Origin: CAYZJV01 sp049310885
GTDB taxonomy: Bacteria > Spirochaetota > Spirochaetia > Sphaerochaetales > Sphaerochaetaceae
NCBI RefSeq assembly: GCF_049310885.1
Contig: NZ_JBMDYO010000001.1
Location: 806,001 to 870,000, forward strand
Reading direction: 5' to 3'
Length of the DNA: 64,000 bases
Numbering within the stretch: the first letter of the stretch is position 1; every line of letters begins with the position of its first letter. Position numbers and translations under genes: made by a program. Positions 26,256-34,810 of the stretch are shown here, piece after piece. The notes beneath the pieces are model-generated. The model was not told where the DNA came from. It made no database searches and was given only the letters and a program-made list of their open reading frames with translations.

Positions 26256-27077
26256 ATGCAGAGCCTTGTTGAACAACCGATTCTTCTCGCCTTCATAGCA
26301 ACTTTGGGTACATGGGGTCTTACTGCATTAGGGGCTGCTATGGTTTTTTTCTTTAAGGAGATCAAACCACATGTCCTGAATATGATGCTTGGTTTTGCCA
26401 GTGGAGTGATGATAGCTGCCAGTTTCTGGTCACTGCTCGCACCTGCAATCGAAATGGCTGAGAGCATTTCCCCGATTCCCGCTTACCTTGTAGCGGCAAT
26501 CGGTTTTCTCGGTGGTGCAGCATTCCTTTGGCTGGCAGACCAACTAATACCCCATATCCATATGGACTCACAAAAGGGAGATAAGGCAGAAGGACTTCCT
26601 ACCCATTTACGAAGAAGCATCCTTCTCGTACTATCTATCACCTTACATAATTTCCCCGAAGGCTTGGCAGTCGGAGTCGCCTTCGGTGCTGCAGCCTCCG
26701 GCCAGAGTGATATAACCGTACTATCGGCAATGGCTGTTGCTATTGGTATAGGAATCCAGAACTTCCCCGAAGGAGCAGCTGTATCTGTCCCATTGAGAAG
26801 AGAGGGGCTTACCCGCAGAAAATCGTTCATGTATGGACAGGCTTCTGGCATCGTGGAACCCATAGCCGGTGTGCTCGGAGCTCTTCTGGTAACGACCATG
26901 CAGCCGATCCTTCCCTACGCATTAGCCTTTGCTGCGGGAGCGATGATTTATGTCGTGGTTGAAGAACTTATACCCGAATCGCAACAGGGAAAAGACCACT
27001 TGGGAACTCATCTGGCTACATTTGGAACAATTTTAGGGTTCACGGTAATGATGATCCTAGATGTGGCCTTGGGTTGA
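26256..27077 (+). CDS. ZIP-family metal transporter
   Basis: A protein of 273 residues from the ATG at 26256, preceded by AGGGAG; longer starts lack a ribosome site. It has eight membrane helices. The metal-binding signatures of ZIP proteins are clear: 'ITLHNFPEGLAVGVAFG' in helix 4 and 'GIGIQNFPEGAAVSVPL' in helix 5. A His/Asp loop 'LIPHIHMDSQKGDKAEG' lies between helices 3 and 4. These transporters, close to GufA/ZupT, import or equilibrate zinc and other divalent ions. The gene is only 1.5 kb from the zinc ABC operon but I see no copy of that operon's palindrome before it. Confidence 0.93.
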   Translation: MQSLVEQPILLAFIATLGTWGLTALGAAMVFFFKEIKPHVLNMMLGFASGVMIAASFWSLLAPAIEMAESISPIPAYLVAAIGFLGGAAFLWLADQLIPHIHMDSQKGDKAEGLPTHLRRSILLVLSITLHNFPEGLAVGVAFGAAASGQSDITVLSAMAVAIGIGIQNFPEGAAVSVPLRREGLTRRKSFMYGQASGIVEPIAGVLGALLVTTMQPILPYALAFAAGAMIYVVVEELIPESQQGKDHLGTHLATFGTILGFTVMMILDVALG

Positions 27078-27086
27078 ACATAGCGT

Positions 27087-28334
27087 TCAAACACGTTCCA
27101 CAAGATTCGACACGCTGAGCTTTCCCAATGTTTTTATTCCCCTTTCATTTATCTGGGAGGCGATAGAGTCTCCTATCGTATCCAAATTCTGTTCCAGATA
27201 GACCTCTCCATACAGCACCTCAACCAATTCAACGACTTTCAAATCATCGAGAGGTCGAGCAGGTACATAGGCGGTTCGTGTAGGGTTGGTAGGGATGATA
27301 AACTTCTTTTCAACCAGAAGATCAAGCACTGAGTACAGTTGTCGTTCGTTCATGAGCAATCGATCTGTAATATCCCGAATCTTGGTCTCCCCTCCTCCAT
27401 TTCGGTACTTTTGCCCAATCACCATCATAATATTCACCCCATTTGCCAATTGTTCAGCTGGTGATACCGGTTTAACCAATGTCGCTTTCTCCGGTTGGTA
27501 CTGATGGACATAACTCACCTCAACAGCTCCGAGAATTACAATCCAAATCATATAGATCCAAAGGAGAAAAAGGAAAACAGCAGCAAACGAACCATAAATC
27601 ACAGAATAGTCAAATCCTTTCGCAATCAGCATGGAAAACAGGGCATTCACTACATACATGCCCGCCGTGCCCACCAAGGCACCGATTGAAGCGCTGGCGG
27701 AACTGACTCTGGCATTGGGAGCTATCTTAATAATGAGAAAGAGGAATAGCCAACCTATTACCCAGGGGCCAAGAAATCGGATGATGATCAAAAATGCATT
27801 GTCATAGATATTCCATCCGAGGACTTTCACTACCCAGGAACTGAATAAAGACTTTACACTGATATAGGCACCTAAGAGGATTGCCCCCATGATCAGTACG
27901 ACCAAGAAACCGGCTGAACGACGGACAACACTCATATTTGTCTGGGCAGATCGGTAGAGTTGGTTCACGACAGCCCAGACTTTATTGAATAGGAGGATAG
28001 AAGTTACAATAAATGAGACAAGACCAAAAATGCCCAATCCACTTGCATTTCCACTGAATCGTTCTATCATAGTGACCAGCTGTCCACCCGCCATATCTCC
28101 GAAAATTGCGGTAAAAAGCTCGGTTAGGAGATTATAGAAAGGCTGCAAAACATTGAATAGGGACAAAAATGCAACCAGGAAAGAGATAAAAGGTACAATC
28201 GAAATCAGCGTTGTGTATACGATGCCAGAAGCCAGAATGGATATACGGTCCTTGAGAAATTTGCCATACCAAACTTCAAGGAATATGATCAACCTTTTAA
28301 AGACAGATGGACCTGATGTTTTCTTCTTTCTCAT
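27087..28334 (-). CDS. YihY/BrkB-family inner membrane protein
   Basis: A 415-residue protein with six membrane helices in residues 30-280, containing family text such as 'DRISILASGIVYTTLISIVPFISF' and 'NARVSSASASIGALVGT'. It has a cytoplasmic C-terminal part of about 130 residues that resembles a winged-helix domain ('MNERQLYSVLDLLVEKKFIIP'). The family was once taken for ribonuclease BN; its true role is unsettled. It starts 11 bp after the stop of the lipase-like gene and is co-transcribed with it. Confidence 0.9.
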   Translation of the reverse strand: MRKKKTSGPSVFKRLIIFLEVWYGKFLKDRISILASGIVYTTLISIVPFISFLVAFLSLFNVLQPFYNLLTELFTAIFGDMAGGQLVTMIERFSGNASGLGIFGLVSFIVTSILLFNKVWAVVNQLYRSAQTNMSVVRRSAGFLVVLIMGAILLGAYISVKSLFSSWVVKVLGWNIYDNAFLIIIRFLGPWVIGWLFLFLIIKIAPNARVSSASASIGALVGTAGMYVVNALFSMLIAKGFDYSVIYGSFAAVFLFLLWIYMIWIVILGAVEVSYVHQYQPEKATLVKPVSPAEQLANGVNIMMVIGQKYRNGGGETKIRDITDRLLMNERQLYSVLDLLVEKKFIIPTNPTRTAYVPARPLDDLKVVELVEVLYGEVYLEQNLDTIGDSIASQINERGIKTLGKLSVSNLVERV

Positions 28335-28345
28335 GACACTTCCCG

Positions 28346-29278
28346 TTACCGGTTTTTTCTTGACTTATGGTATTCAAGCCACCTACCCAACAGCTTGTGG
28401 ATATCCTCACGGTTTTTCTCATTAAGCAACTCATGACGGGCACCTTTGATGAGATTGATAGTCACCTCCCGTAATCCGGCATGCAAGTAGCTTTTATACA
28501 CTTTCTCAACTCCTTTACCATACCCTCCCACAGGATCATTCGCACCACTGATGATAAGCATAGGAAAGTCCTTGGGAATTCTTTTCATAAGACGCTTACT
28601 ATTCGCCATTGCAATGCCATCAAGAAGGTCAATGAAAAAGCGGGAGGAGCAAACAAATCCACAAAGAGGATCATCGATGTAGGCTTGGACCTCTTGCTCA
28701 TCTCGGCTGAGCCAATCGAAGCTGGTCTTCTGTGGTTGAAAATCCCTTCCAAAGGACCCAAAGCTGAGATTATCCAAGAATGGGTCTGCTTTACGTCCAC
28801 TGTTTTTCAATGATCGCATTTGCGCAATAAGTTTTCCGACTACTCCAAGCAGACCTTGGCTAGCACCTGTTCCGCTTATGATTGCACCTCGATACAATTG
28901 AGGATGCAATGGAATGAGAGACCGTACAAGAAATGATCCCATACTATGTCCCAATAGAAACAAGTCCTTTCCTGGATGGTTCTTATGTATCAATTCATCC
29001 AACTCATACCCATCCTCGACGACGCGTAACCAACCTCGCTTGTCAGCGAACCACCCGAGTTCATCATCACTGGCAGTCATTCCATGGCCGCGATGATCCT
29101 GGGCATAGACGGCTATACCAAGGGAATTGAGATACGTAGCGAACCGATCATACCGGGCGCTGTGTTCCGCCATACCATGGTATATATGCAAGACCGAATG
29201 GATATTATTGTTCTCAGGTAGCCAGACACGGTAAAATATTTCCTTACTGTCACTGGCAAGCAGATGGTTGGTTTCCAT
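28346..29278 (-). CDS. Alpha/beta hydrolase, monoacylglycerol-lipase-like
   Basis: A protein of 310 residues from the ATG at 29278, which has a GGAGG ribosome site; an upstream in-frame start lies inside a terminator-like hairpin. The cap and core follow the lysophospholipase/monoacylglycerol lipase family: 'IYHGMAEHSARYDRFATYL', 'AQDHRGHG', the nucleophile elbow 'LLGHSMGSFL' and the Asp in 'ISGANDPVGGYGKG'. The C-terminal His is in 'GARHELLNE'. No signal peptide is seen, so it should act in the cytoplasm on small lipid esters. Confidence 0.9.
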   Translation of the reverse strand: METNHLLASDSKEIFYRVWLPENNNIHSVLHIYHGMAEHSARYDRFATYLNSLGIAVYAQDHRGHGMTASDDELGWFADKRGWLRVVEDGYELDELIHKNHPGKDLFLLGHSMGSFLVRSLIPLHPQLYRGAIISGTGASQGLLGVVGKLIAQMRSLKNSGRKADPFLDNLSFGSFGRDFQPQKTSFDWLSRDEQEVQAYIDDPLCGFVCSSRFFIDLLDGIAMANSKRLMKRIPKDFPMLIISGANDPVGGYGKGVEKVYKSYLHAGLREVTINLIKGARHELLNEKNREDIHKLLGRWLEYHKSRKNR

Positions 29279-29361
29279 GTTTTCCTCCGCTCCTATTGTA
29301 AGGCGGGAATCGCTAGTGGGCAAGCTGATGATTGGCTGTAGATTAAACAATATCCCGCGTG

Positions 29362-29399
29362 AAAAAGCACACGTTGAAATTCGCTTTTCCAACGTGTGC
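29362..29399 (-). terminator. Terminator-shaped hairpin upstream of the lipase gene
   Basis: On the minus strand a 10-bp perfect stem (GCACACGTTG with CAACGTGTGC, 13-nt loop) is followed by TTTTT. It stands about 85 bp before the lipase start and has no minus-strand gene immediately upstream. It could attenuate the lipase transcript or stop antisense transcription. Confidence 0.6.
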
Positions 29400-29460
29400 A
29401 TAAGTTGTGGATAATTGTCAGATACTTGCCTATCGTCCCAGAGAGTCGTAATCTAATGGC

Positions 29461-29991
29461 ATGGATCGGATTTTAGTGTTTTCGGATATACATGGAGACA
29501 TGCAAGCAATAGACAGGATCATCTCGAAAATTGAACATGAACAGGCAGACCATATTCTGTTCGCTGGCGATCTCGGAATTGATAGATTAGCAGCAAAAGT
29601 CTCGAAACTACGCCATCTCCCCATTGCATCTACCTTTGTTCGGGGTAATTGTGACTCCGCTTGGAGTTTTTCTGAAGCTGCCTTCCCATTACCTACTCAA
29701 TATGCCGTTTTACATATGGGGAAAAGAATCATTTTTTTGACCCATGGACATCTCATTCCCAACTGGGAAAGTGCTCCTGTAGCACTTGCTTCAACCGATA
29801 TCTTCGTCAGCGGACATACTCATAGAAGTCTTCTCGAACATCCCAAAAAGCAGCCAATTCATTTGAACCCAGGATCGGCTTCATCACCAAGAGATCGAAA
29901 AGCACCAACATATGCGCTGATTACCCCTGAAGGAATTGCCATAAAAATCCTTGCGACCGGAGAAATTTTGGAACAGATGAAATTGAAGTAA
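29461..29991 (+). CDS. yfcE: YfcE-like metallophosphodiesterase
   Basis: A 176-residue calcineurin-like phosphoesterase with all metal motifs: 'FSDIHGDMQA', 'FAGDLGID', 'VRGNCDSAW', 'LTHGHLIP' and 'SGHTHRSLLE', and the family end 'LNPGSASSPRD'. Relatives hydrolyse phosphodiesters in vitro; the native substrate is unknown. The ribosome site before the ATG is poor. It faces the putative outer-membrane gene, whose stop lies 6 bp away. Confidence 0.9.
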   Translation: MDRILVFSDIHGDMQAIDRIISKIEHEQADHILFAGDLGIDRLAAKVSKLRHLPIASTFVRGNCDSAWSFSEAAFPLPTQYAVLHMGKRIIFLTHGHLIPNWESAPVALASTDIFVSGHTHRSLLEHPKKQPIHLNPGSASSPRDRKAPTYALITPEGIAIKILATGEILEQMKLK

Positions 29992-29997
29992 AAAAAC

Positions 29998-31353
29998 CTA
30001 TAGATGGGATCCTGCGGTAATCGCTACCTTTACATACGGTCGCCATACTTCCACCATTTTCAGATCATAAACACCGAATACTTGGATAGCTTCTGTGCTT
30101 CCATAATGTAGCCCTGCAGAAATTTCCAACCCATAGGCTACTCCTTGGTACTGGAGCCTGCCATCGGTAAAGAAACGTAATCCTGCTTGTACATCAGCCA
30201 AGAATTTTATCGCAGAGAAACTACGGACTCGTCCATTACTATCAATCACAGAATCGGTATCGTCCTCCATCACAAGCACACGTTTGAGACCTAGAGCGCT
30301 ACTAACGAAGGGACGCATCCATCCCAGACTCAAACGGGAAAACTCATAATCGCCCCCGAGTGTCCATATGGAGACGATCTCCCGAGTCCTCTCATCACTA
30401 CTCAGAGGCACCATCTTGAACATATTGGTAATGGAAAGACTCAGCTCATCAATAATCTTATAGCGGAGAGAGGTTGCCGTCATTCGCTCAGGAATGGTCA
30501 TGCCCATGGAGAGGACGACATCATTTCGTTGCCATCGGATATTTTCTCCCAAATCAATATCGAACCCCAATCCTCCATAACCTTGTAAACGTTCGAGATA
30601 CCATTGGTAAGTAAAGGAGATTACCCCAAAGTGCCAACGTAATAGCCCAATCACCCCAGTCTCACTCATCGTCACCATTTCATGGGTGAACCAATCGTCA
30701 TACACATGAGCCCATACATACCCCAGACCAACTGCGAAATCACTTACCGAAGAAGTCGATTGGCCGACTGATATATGGGTAGAGACTGAGCTTTTATAAG
30801 AAAGTGCGTGGGAAAGTTCGACTTCAGCACGAAAAATCAAATCAGAGGAGGAGAACCAGGGAGCTTTCTCCTTGTACACGAACGCAGCCATAGATCCCAC
30901 ATGGGGACTCACTCTCAGATTATCACCTTCATAGGGCAAATCCACCAAAGTGATATCAAGCACTTCATGAACTAGATTCTGTGCATGATCCAACCCAAGA
31001 TTTCCCGCCATAATGACACCCACGTAGGGAGCCAGATCGATCATCATATCGGGCTCTCCATCGCCTATATGGAAATGGAACAGTCGACCTCCTTGCAATA
31101 TAAATTCATCATAACGCTTCCCCTCTTGGGATTCCCGATCACGAAAGGTCAAACCAAAGATCGATGAATAGACTTCCCATCCACTTTCGTGGTGGAAAAG
31201 TATCTGCATCCCATACGAACGCAAATCATCGGGGTTATCAGAGAGACCAAGTGTAACACTATCATTGAAAACAAGGCTGGATATGCTAGAGGGACGATGT
31301 TCAGCAGCAAGCGAAGAGACAAAAAGTGACAGCATCAGAATAACAAGAGGCAA
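29998..31353 (-). CDS. Putative outer-membrane beta-barrel protein
   Basis: About 451 residues from a TTG at 31353. The N-terminal text is a signal-peptide core ending near 'SLAAEH'. The rest is rich in alternating aromatic and polar strands ('WHFGVISFTYQWYLERL', 'LADVQAGLRFFTDGRLQYQGVAYGLEISAGLHYG'), as in outer-membrane barrels. I do not recognise the family. The start is uncertain: there is no ribosome site and the TTG start leaves the signal without basic residues. The in-frame codons just upstream encode Arg and Lys but contain no ATG, GTG or other TTG. It lies about 40 bp downstream of the oxidoreductase gene on the same strand and may be read from its promoter. Confidence 0.65.
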   Translation of the reverse strand: MPLVILMLSLFVSSLAAEHRPSSISSLVFNDSVTLGLSDNPDDLRSYGMQILFHHESGWEVYSSIFGLTFRDRESQEGKRYDEFILQGGRLFHFHIGDGEPDMMIDLAPYVGVIMAGNLGLDHAQNLVHEVLDITLVDLPYEGDNLRVSPHVGSMAAFVYKEKAPWFSSSDLIFRAEVELSHALSYKSSVSTHISVGQSTSSVSDFAVGLGYVWAHVYDDWFTHEMVTMSETGVIGLLRWHFGVISFTYQWYLERLQGYGGLGFDIDLGENIRWQRNDVVLSMGMTIPERMTATSLRYKIIDELSLSITNMFKMVPLSSDERTREIVSIWTLGGDYEFSRLSLGWMRPFVSSALGLKRVLVMEDDTDSVIDSNGRVRSFSAIKFLADVQAGLRFFTDGRLQYQGVAYGLEISAGLHYGSTEAIQVFGVYDLKMVEVWRPYVKVAITAGSHL

Positions 31354-31395
31354 TTTCAGGAATATGATCGATCGAATAGTTCTTGTAGTCAGATT

Positions 31396-33156
31396 TCATT
31401 CCTCCTCGATCTCTCCCAAATCCAAAGTTCTCATCAGTTGGTAACGTGCCGCCATCTGTTTGAAGGGAATCGTGACCGATTGTTGGTGATTACTCTGTGG
31501 ATCTATCATGAACCGTTGAGGAATATTCGCTGGATATCCCTCGATACCATTGATTTTACGTTTGAGTGATACAGCACGCCGACCAACATCGAGAATATTA
31601 CCAGCAGTCGACCCTACACCCGTAAAATGAGAGACAATAGCAGCAATCAGTTCCAAATCTATGAGAGACTTTGCCTTGGATGGCCAGTACGACATCTTAG
31701 AGAGAATAAAAGCCTTAAGATTGTTTCCTCTCCCTTCAAATAATAGAGGAATGATAAAATCATCACACATACCGATAGAACGCATCATGGCAAGCAAATT
31801 TTCCTGAATAACCACCCATTCGGCTTTTGCACGCATACTAACGGTAGGTAGCCAAGGAAAGATCAATTCTGGTATGAGAGGAAAGTCCTCCCGCATTCCA
31901 GTGAAGAGAGCTTGGCCCCAAGCACCTCTAGGATCGAATGGAGTCATTACCCTACCATGGACCTGACTGTCTGTTGCCCTATTTGCAAGAGTCATACCGT
32001 ATCCCGCTTGATGCCCTATCATGTCGATTATCTTGGGAATCCTCTCGGTATCACCATACGACAACTGAAGAGACTCATCATCGTCGTTATCACGATTTTC
32101 GCTCATCAAGCTACCAATGACAACTCCAGCAGCGATCGGATCCAATCCAAGCTCTATACACTGGACTCTCCACTGCATCACCAACATGGGGTCATAATTG
32201 CCAATATTCGATCCCAATGCCATCATCTCCAAAGTATTTGGGAGTGGCAAATCTTGTCCCCCGGGACGCATGACATATCGTTTGCAGCAAAGGGTGCACT
32301 CACCGCATGTAGCAACTTCCAAAGCAAACTTCCTCGCACATTCGCTACCACCTAAATGGAACATGCGGGGATCAGTTCTTTTTGTCAGTCCTTCGACCGC
32401 AGCAAAACCCTTCATACGGGCTATTTCCATGAGCTGGAGAGGCCCTGATTTGGAGTAGGCTTTGACATACCGACTCTTATCAAGCACGTTCTTGATTTCT
32501 GCAGAGACTTTCTCGAACTCCTGCACATTGAAGGGACTATAGGCGACTGAACCACTGGAAAGGACAATTGCTTTGATATGTTTCTGCCCAAGGTTGGAAC
32601 CGAATCCATGACGGTCCAAAGTGGTTTCCTCACTTACCAAGGCTGCAAACGGCACAGCATTTTCTCCTGCTGGACCTATACAGATGACCGCCATGTCGCT
32701 ATCTTCATGCAATTGGTCCAATGTTTCACCAGTATACTTGCCAATAAGTTTTTCAGAAGGTCGAAAATCAACCGAATCGGGGGTGATGTGCAAGGTCATC
32801 TGTCTTCTAGCGACACCCTGTAATATGATAGCCTGCCAGCCACAAGATACCATCGCGTGGGAAAAGCTGGAAATTGCTGTCGAACTTTCAACAAGATTGG
32901 ATGCTGGACTACGACCGATAATTGAGAGTGTAGAGGAACAAGAAACTCCTGAACCGGAGAGAGCCCCAAGCGTGATACAGAGAGGTTGCCCAGCGACAGG
33001 TTTATCAAGAACGACATGTTGGGACCAAAGATAGAGCCCGAGTGCTTCACCTCCCAAATATTTTTCAAATGTGAAACCGGGTATGAGACGAACCTCCCAT
33101 TGTTCGGTAGCAAGGTCGATTACGAGATATTGTCGTCCTCCGCCCACTTTCGTCAT
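31396..33156 (-). CDS. Aldehyde:ferredoxin oxidoreductase family protein (tungsten enzyme)
   Basis: A 586-residue protein close to the usual family length. The N-terminal tungstopterin-binding part has 'YLGGEALGLYLW' and 'RHGFGSNLGQKHIKAIVLS'. The [4Fe-4S] ligands are C284, C287 and C291 in 'ATCGECTLCC' plus a later Cys in 'IGMCDDF'. Family enzymes oxidise aldehydes to acids or, at low potential, reduce acids, using ferredoxin. Ribosome site AGAGGTG lies just before the ATG. The divergent neighbours include alcohol-dehydrogenase-like proteins, so an acid-aldehyde-alcohol conversion is possible. Substrate unknown. Confidence 0.9.
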   Translation of the reverse strand: MTKVGGGRQYLVIDLATEQWEVRLIPGFTFEKYLGGEALGLYLWSQHVVLDKPVAGQPLCITLGALSGSGVSCSSTLSIIGRSPASNLVESSTAISSFSHAMVSCGWQAIILQGVARRQMTLHITPDSVDFRPSEKLIGKYTGETLDQLHEDSDMAVICIGPAGENAVPFAALVSEETTLDRHGFGSNLGQKHIKAIVLSSGSVAYSPFNVQEFEKVSAEIKNVLDKSRYVKAYSKSGPLQLMEIARMKGFAAVEGLTKRTDPRMFHLGGSECARKFALEVATCGECTLCCKRYVMRPGGQDLPLPNTLEMMALGSNIGNYDPMLVMQWRVQCIELGLDPIAAGVVIGSLMSENRDNDDDESLQLSYGDTERIPKIIDMIGHQAGYGMTLANRATDSQVHGRVMTPFDPRGAWGQALFTGMREDFPLIPELIFPWLPTVSMRAKAEWVVIQENLLAMMRSIGMCDDFIIPLLFEGRGNNLKAFILSKMSYWPSKAKSLIDLELIAAIVSHFTGVGSTAGNILDVGRRAVSLKRKINGIEGYPANIPQRFMIDPQSNHQQSVTIPFKQMAARYQLMRTLDLGEIEEE

Positions 33157-33177
33157 TTTTCACCTCTTCTTTCATCC

Positions 33178-33206
33178 AATCTATCGACAGCTTCCCCGCC
33201 TGTCAA
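33178..33206 (-). promoter_or_regulatory. Predicted promoter of the aldehyde oxidoreductase gene
   Basis: On the minus strand TTGACA (33206-33201), a 17-nt spacer and TAGATT (33183-33178), a strong match identical in both boxes to the TRAP operon promoter at 1378-1406. Confidence 0.65.
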
Positions 33207-33250
33207 TCATGGGTATCCACTAAACTCCTTTAGGCCATCGTGTTGTACCT

Positions 33251-33278
33251 TGCAGAACACGATTACACCTATTAGAAT
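33251..33278 (+). promoter_or_regulatory. Predicted promoter of the SCP2-like/dehydrogenase-like operon
   Basis: TTGCAG at 33251-33256, a 16-nt spacer and TAGAAT at 33273-33278, just before the ATG at 33300. With the promoter on the other strand it forms a divergent control region. Confidence 0.5.
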
Positions 33279-33299
33279 GATGTAAGAGGTGGCAACCCC

Positions 33300-33797
33300 A
33301 TGAGACGGCTTCGGGTCATTCATACATTGGAAACCCTTTGGACACGAATTGGACTTTCTGCCCAAATTGACCCTCTAGTTAGACTCGAATTGGATTCGAT
33401 TCCAGACGGAACTATCATTTCCTTCAGTTGTCAGGTCGAATGCTCGGAGTATGTATTGGAGCTGGTCAAATCCGATCTAAAGTTTACCAAGGTTACCACA
33501 GACCTCCCCTCCCAGTCGAAGATCCGGATCCATTGTACATCATTCCAACGGTTATATGAGTTATTCTGCGCCAAAAGAATGCTATCAGAGATTATCGCAA
33601 CGGGAGATATCCGGGTTCAGGGACCAAGCCCATTAGTGATGTCTCTCATACGACTTATCCAACAAAGTTTGCCATACACTGGAGGCATGAAAAAAGCGCG
33701 TGCGATTGCAAACGATGTATTTCCACCTTTGGAATACCAAAAACGGCGGATTCGCTATCTCTTCGAGAAGATCCGTACGAGAGGAGTGAAGACATGA
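33300..33797 (+). CDS. SCP2-like small protein of unknown function
   Basis: A 165-residue protein without signal or membrane segment, start ATG at 33300 with AGAGGTGG upstream. A central part, 'IRIHCTSFQRLYELFCAKRMLSEIIATGDIRVQGPSPLVMSLIRL', looks like the end of a sterol-carrier-protein-2 type lipid-binding domain. In those domains a 'G-D-I-x-V-x-G' strand precedes the last helix. If right, it could bind an acyl or other hydrophobic ligand for the neighbouring oxidoreductases. It overlaps the next gene by 4 bp. The assignment is tentative. Confidence 0.6.
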   Translation: MRRLRVIHTLETLWTRIGLSAQIDPLVRLELDSIPDGTIISFSCQVECSEYVLELVKSDLKFTKVTTDLPSQSKIRIHCTSFQRLYELFCAKRMLSEIIATGDIRVQGPSPLVMSLIRLIQQSLPYTGGMKKARAIANDVFPPLEYQKRRIRYLFEKIRTRGVKT

Positions 33798-34810
33798 CGC
33801 CAGAATCAATACACGGCCCAATCTCTTCATTCCAAGTAGCTACACCAATCACGATAGGTAGAATCGCTCTGAATTCCTTACCTGGACTATTGGTCGACTT
33901 GGCGGTAGAAAATCCCTTCTGGATACTCCCAGACGAAATTGTTCAACAAAGGAGTATCAAGAAAATCCTCTCCCATGTTTATGGTAAAAGCCATATCGAT
34001 TGGGAAAGCAATAGCTCAATCATAACCTCATCGACGAATGTTTCGGATCTTACAGAGATGGGGCAATATATTCGAAAACAAGGTCATGATGGAATCCTAC
34101 TCGCAGGAGATTCCGATACATTGGGAAAAGGGAAAATTGCAGCACAAGAACTCAAGACAATTGTCGTTCCTTGTGGCGAGAGTGACTGCTCCGAATTCTC
34201 TGTTCAATTCCCCTCCCATACGATTGGAGACGGACGCTTGACGCGTGCCACAACACCAAAGAATGTGGCAAGAACCGTATGTAGTGCACTGATGCATATC
34301 TGTACATCCTTGCTGGAGAACGAAAATCCCATGTTGATGGGTATAGCAGAATCGGGTCTTCAACATGCTCACCAGACAATGGAACTCCTCCTTGAACCAG
34401 GGCTTACCGGACAACGATGGATCGATTGTACACTATTCGCGATCTCCACGAGCCATGCGGCGGGAATATGTGCACAAAATAGGGGAGAATCCACTATCAT
34501 CAATTTTTGCAAACACCTGGCTATTTCAGGTCTTGCAGACCAATACCAAACCACAGCAGCAATGCTTCCCGCTGTATTCTCACTCATAGATAAACAACAT
34601 CGCCCACTCTACACACATATGAAGCGATTATTGAGAGGGATGGATCCAATTGAATTTTCCAAGGCATGGCTCTCTTTGACCGAACCGAAAGGAACCGACC
34701 AAGTATTGCAGCAACTTTGCGGTGAATTGAAAAGCCTTTTTATCGATAAAGACCATGAGGAAGAATTGGTCTCTTTCCTAGCTCACTTTCCCATTGAGAG
34801 GAGGTCGTGA
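33794..34810 (+). CDS. Degenerate iron-alcohol-dehydrogenase-like protein
   Basis: A 338-residue protein whose order of elements follows group III (iron-type) alcohol dehydrogenases but with the active site eroded. The dinucleotide motif GGGSxxDxAK is changed to 'AGDSDTLGKGK' (104-114), and the metal motif D-A-L-x-H reads S164-A-L-M-H168. The two histidines normally found in the C-terminal domain have no counterpart. It is shorter than the family by 40-90 residues. It overlaps both neighbours by 4 bp, so it is made together with the second homologue and may be a non-catalytic partner. Function unknown. Confidence 0.65.
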   Translation: MTPESIHGPISSFQVATPITIGRIALNSLPGLLVDLAVENPFWILPDEIVQQRSIKKILSHVYGKSHIDWESNSSIITSSTNVSDLTEMGQYIRKQGHDGILLAGDSDTLGKGKIAAQELKTIVVPCGESDCSEFSVQFPSHTIGDGRLTRATTPKNVARTVCSALMHICTSLLENENPMLMGIAESGLQHAHQTMELLLEPGLTGQRWIDCTLFAISTSHAAGICAQNRGESTIINFCKHLAISGLADQYQTTAAMLPAVFSLIDKQHRPLYTHMKRLLRGMDPIEFSKAWLSLTEPKGTDQVLQQLCGELKSLFIDKDHEEELVSFLAHFPIERRS

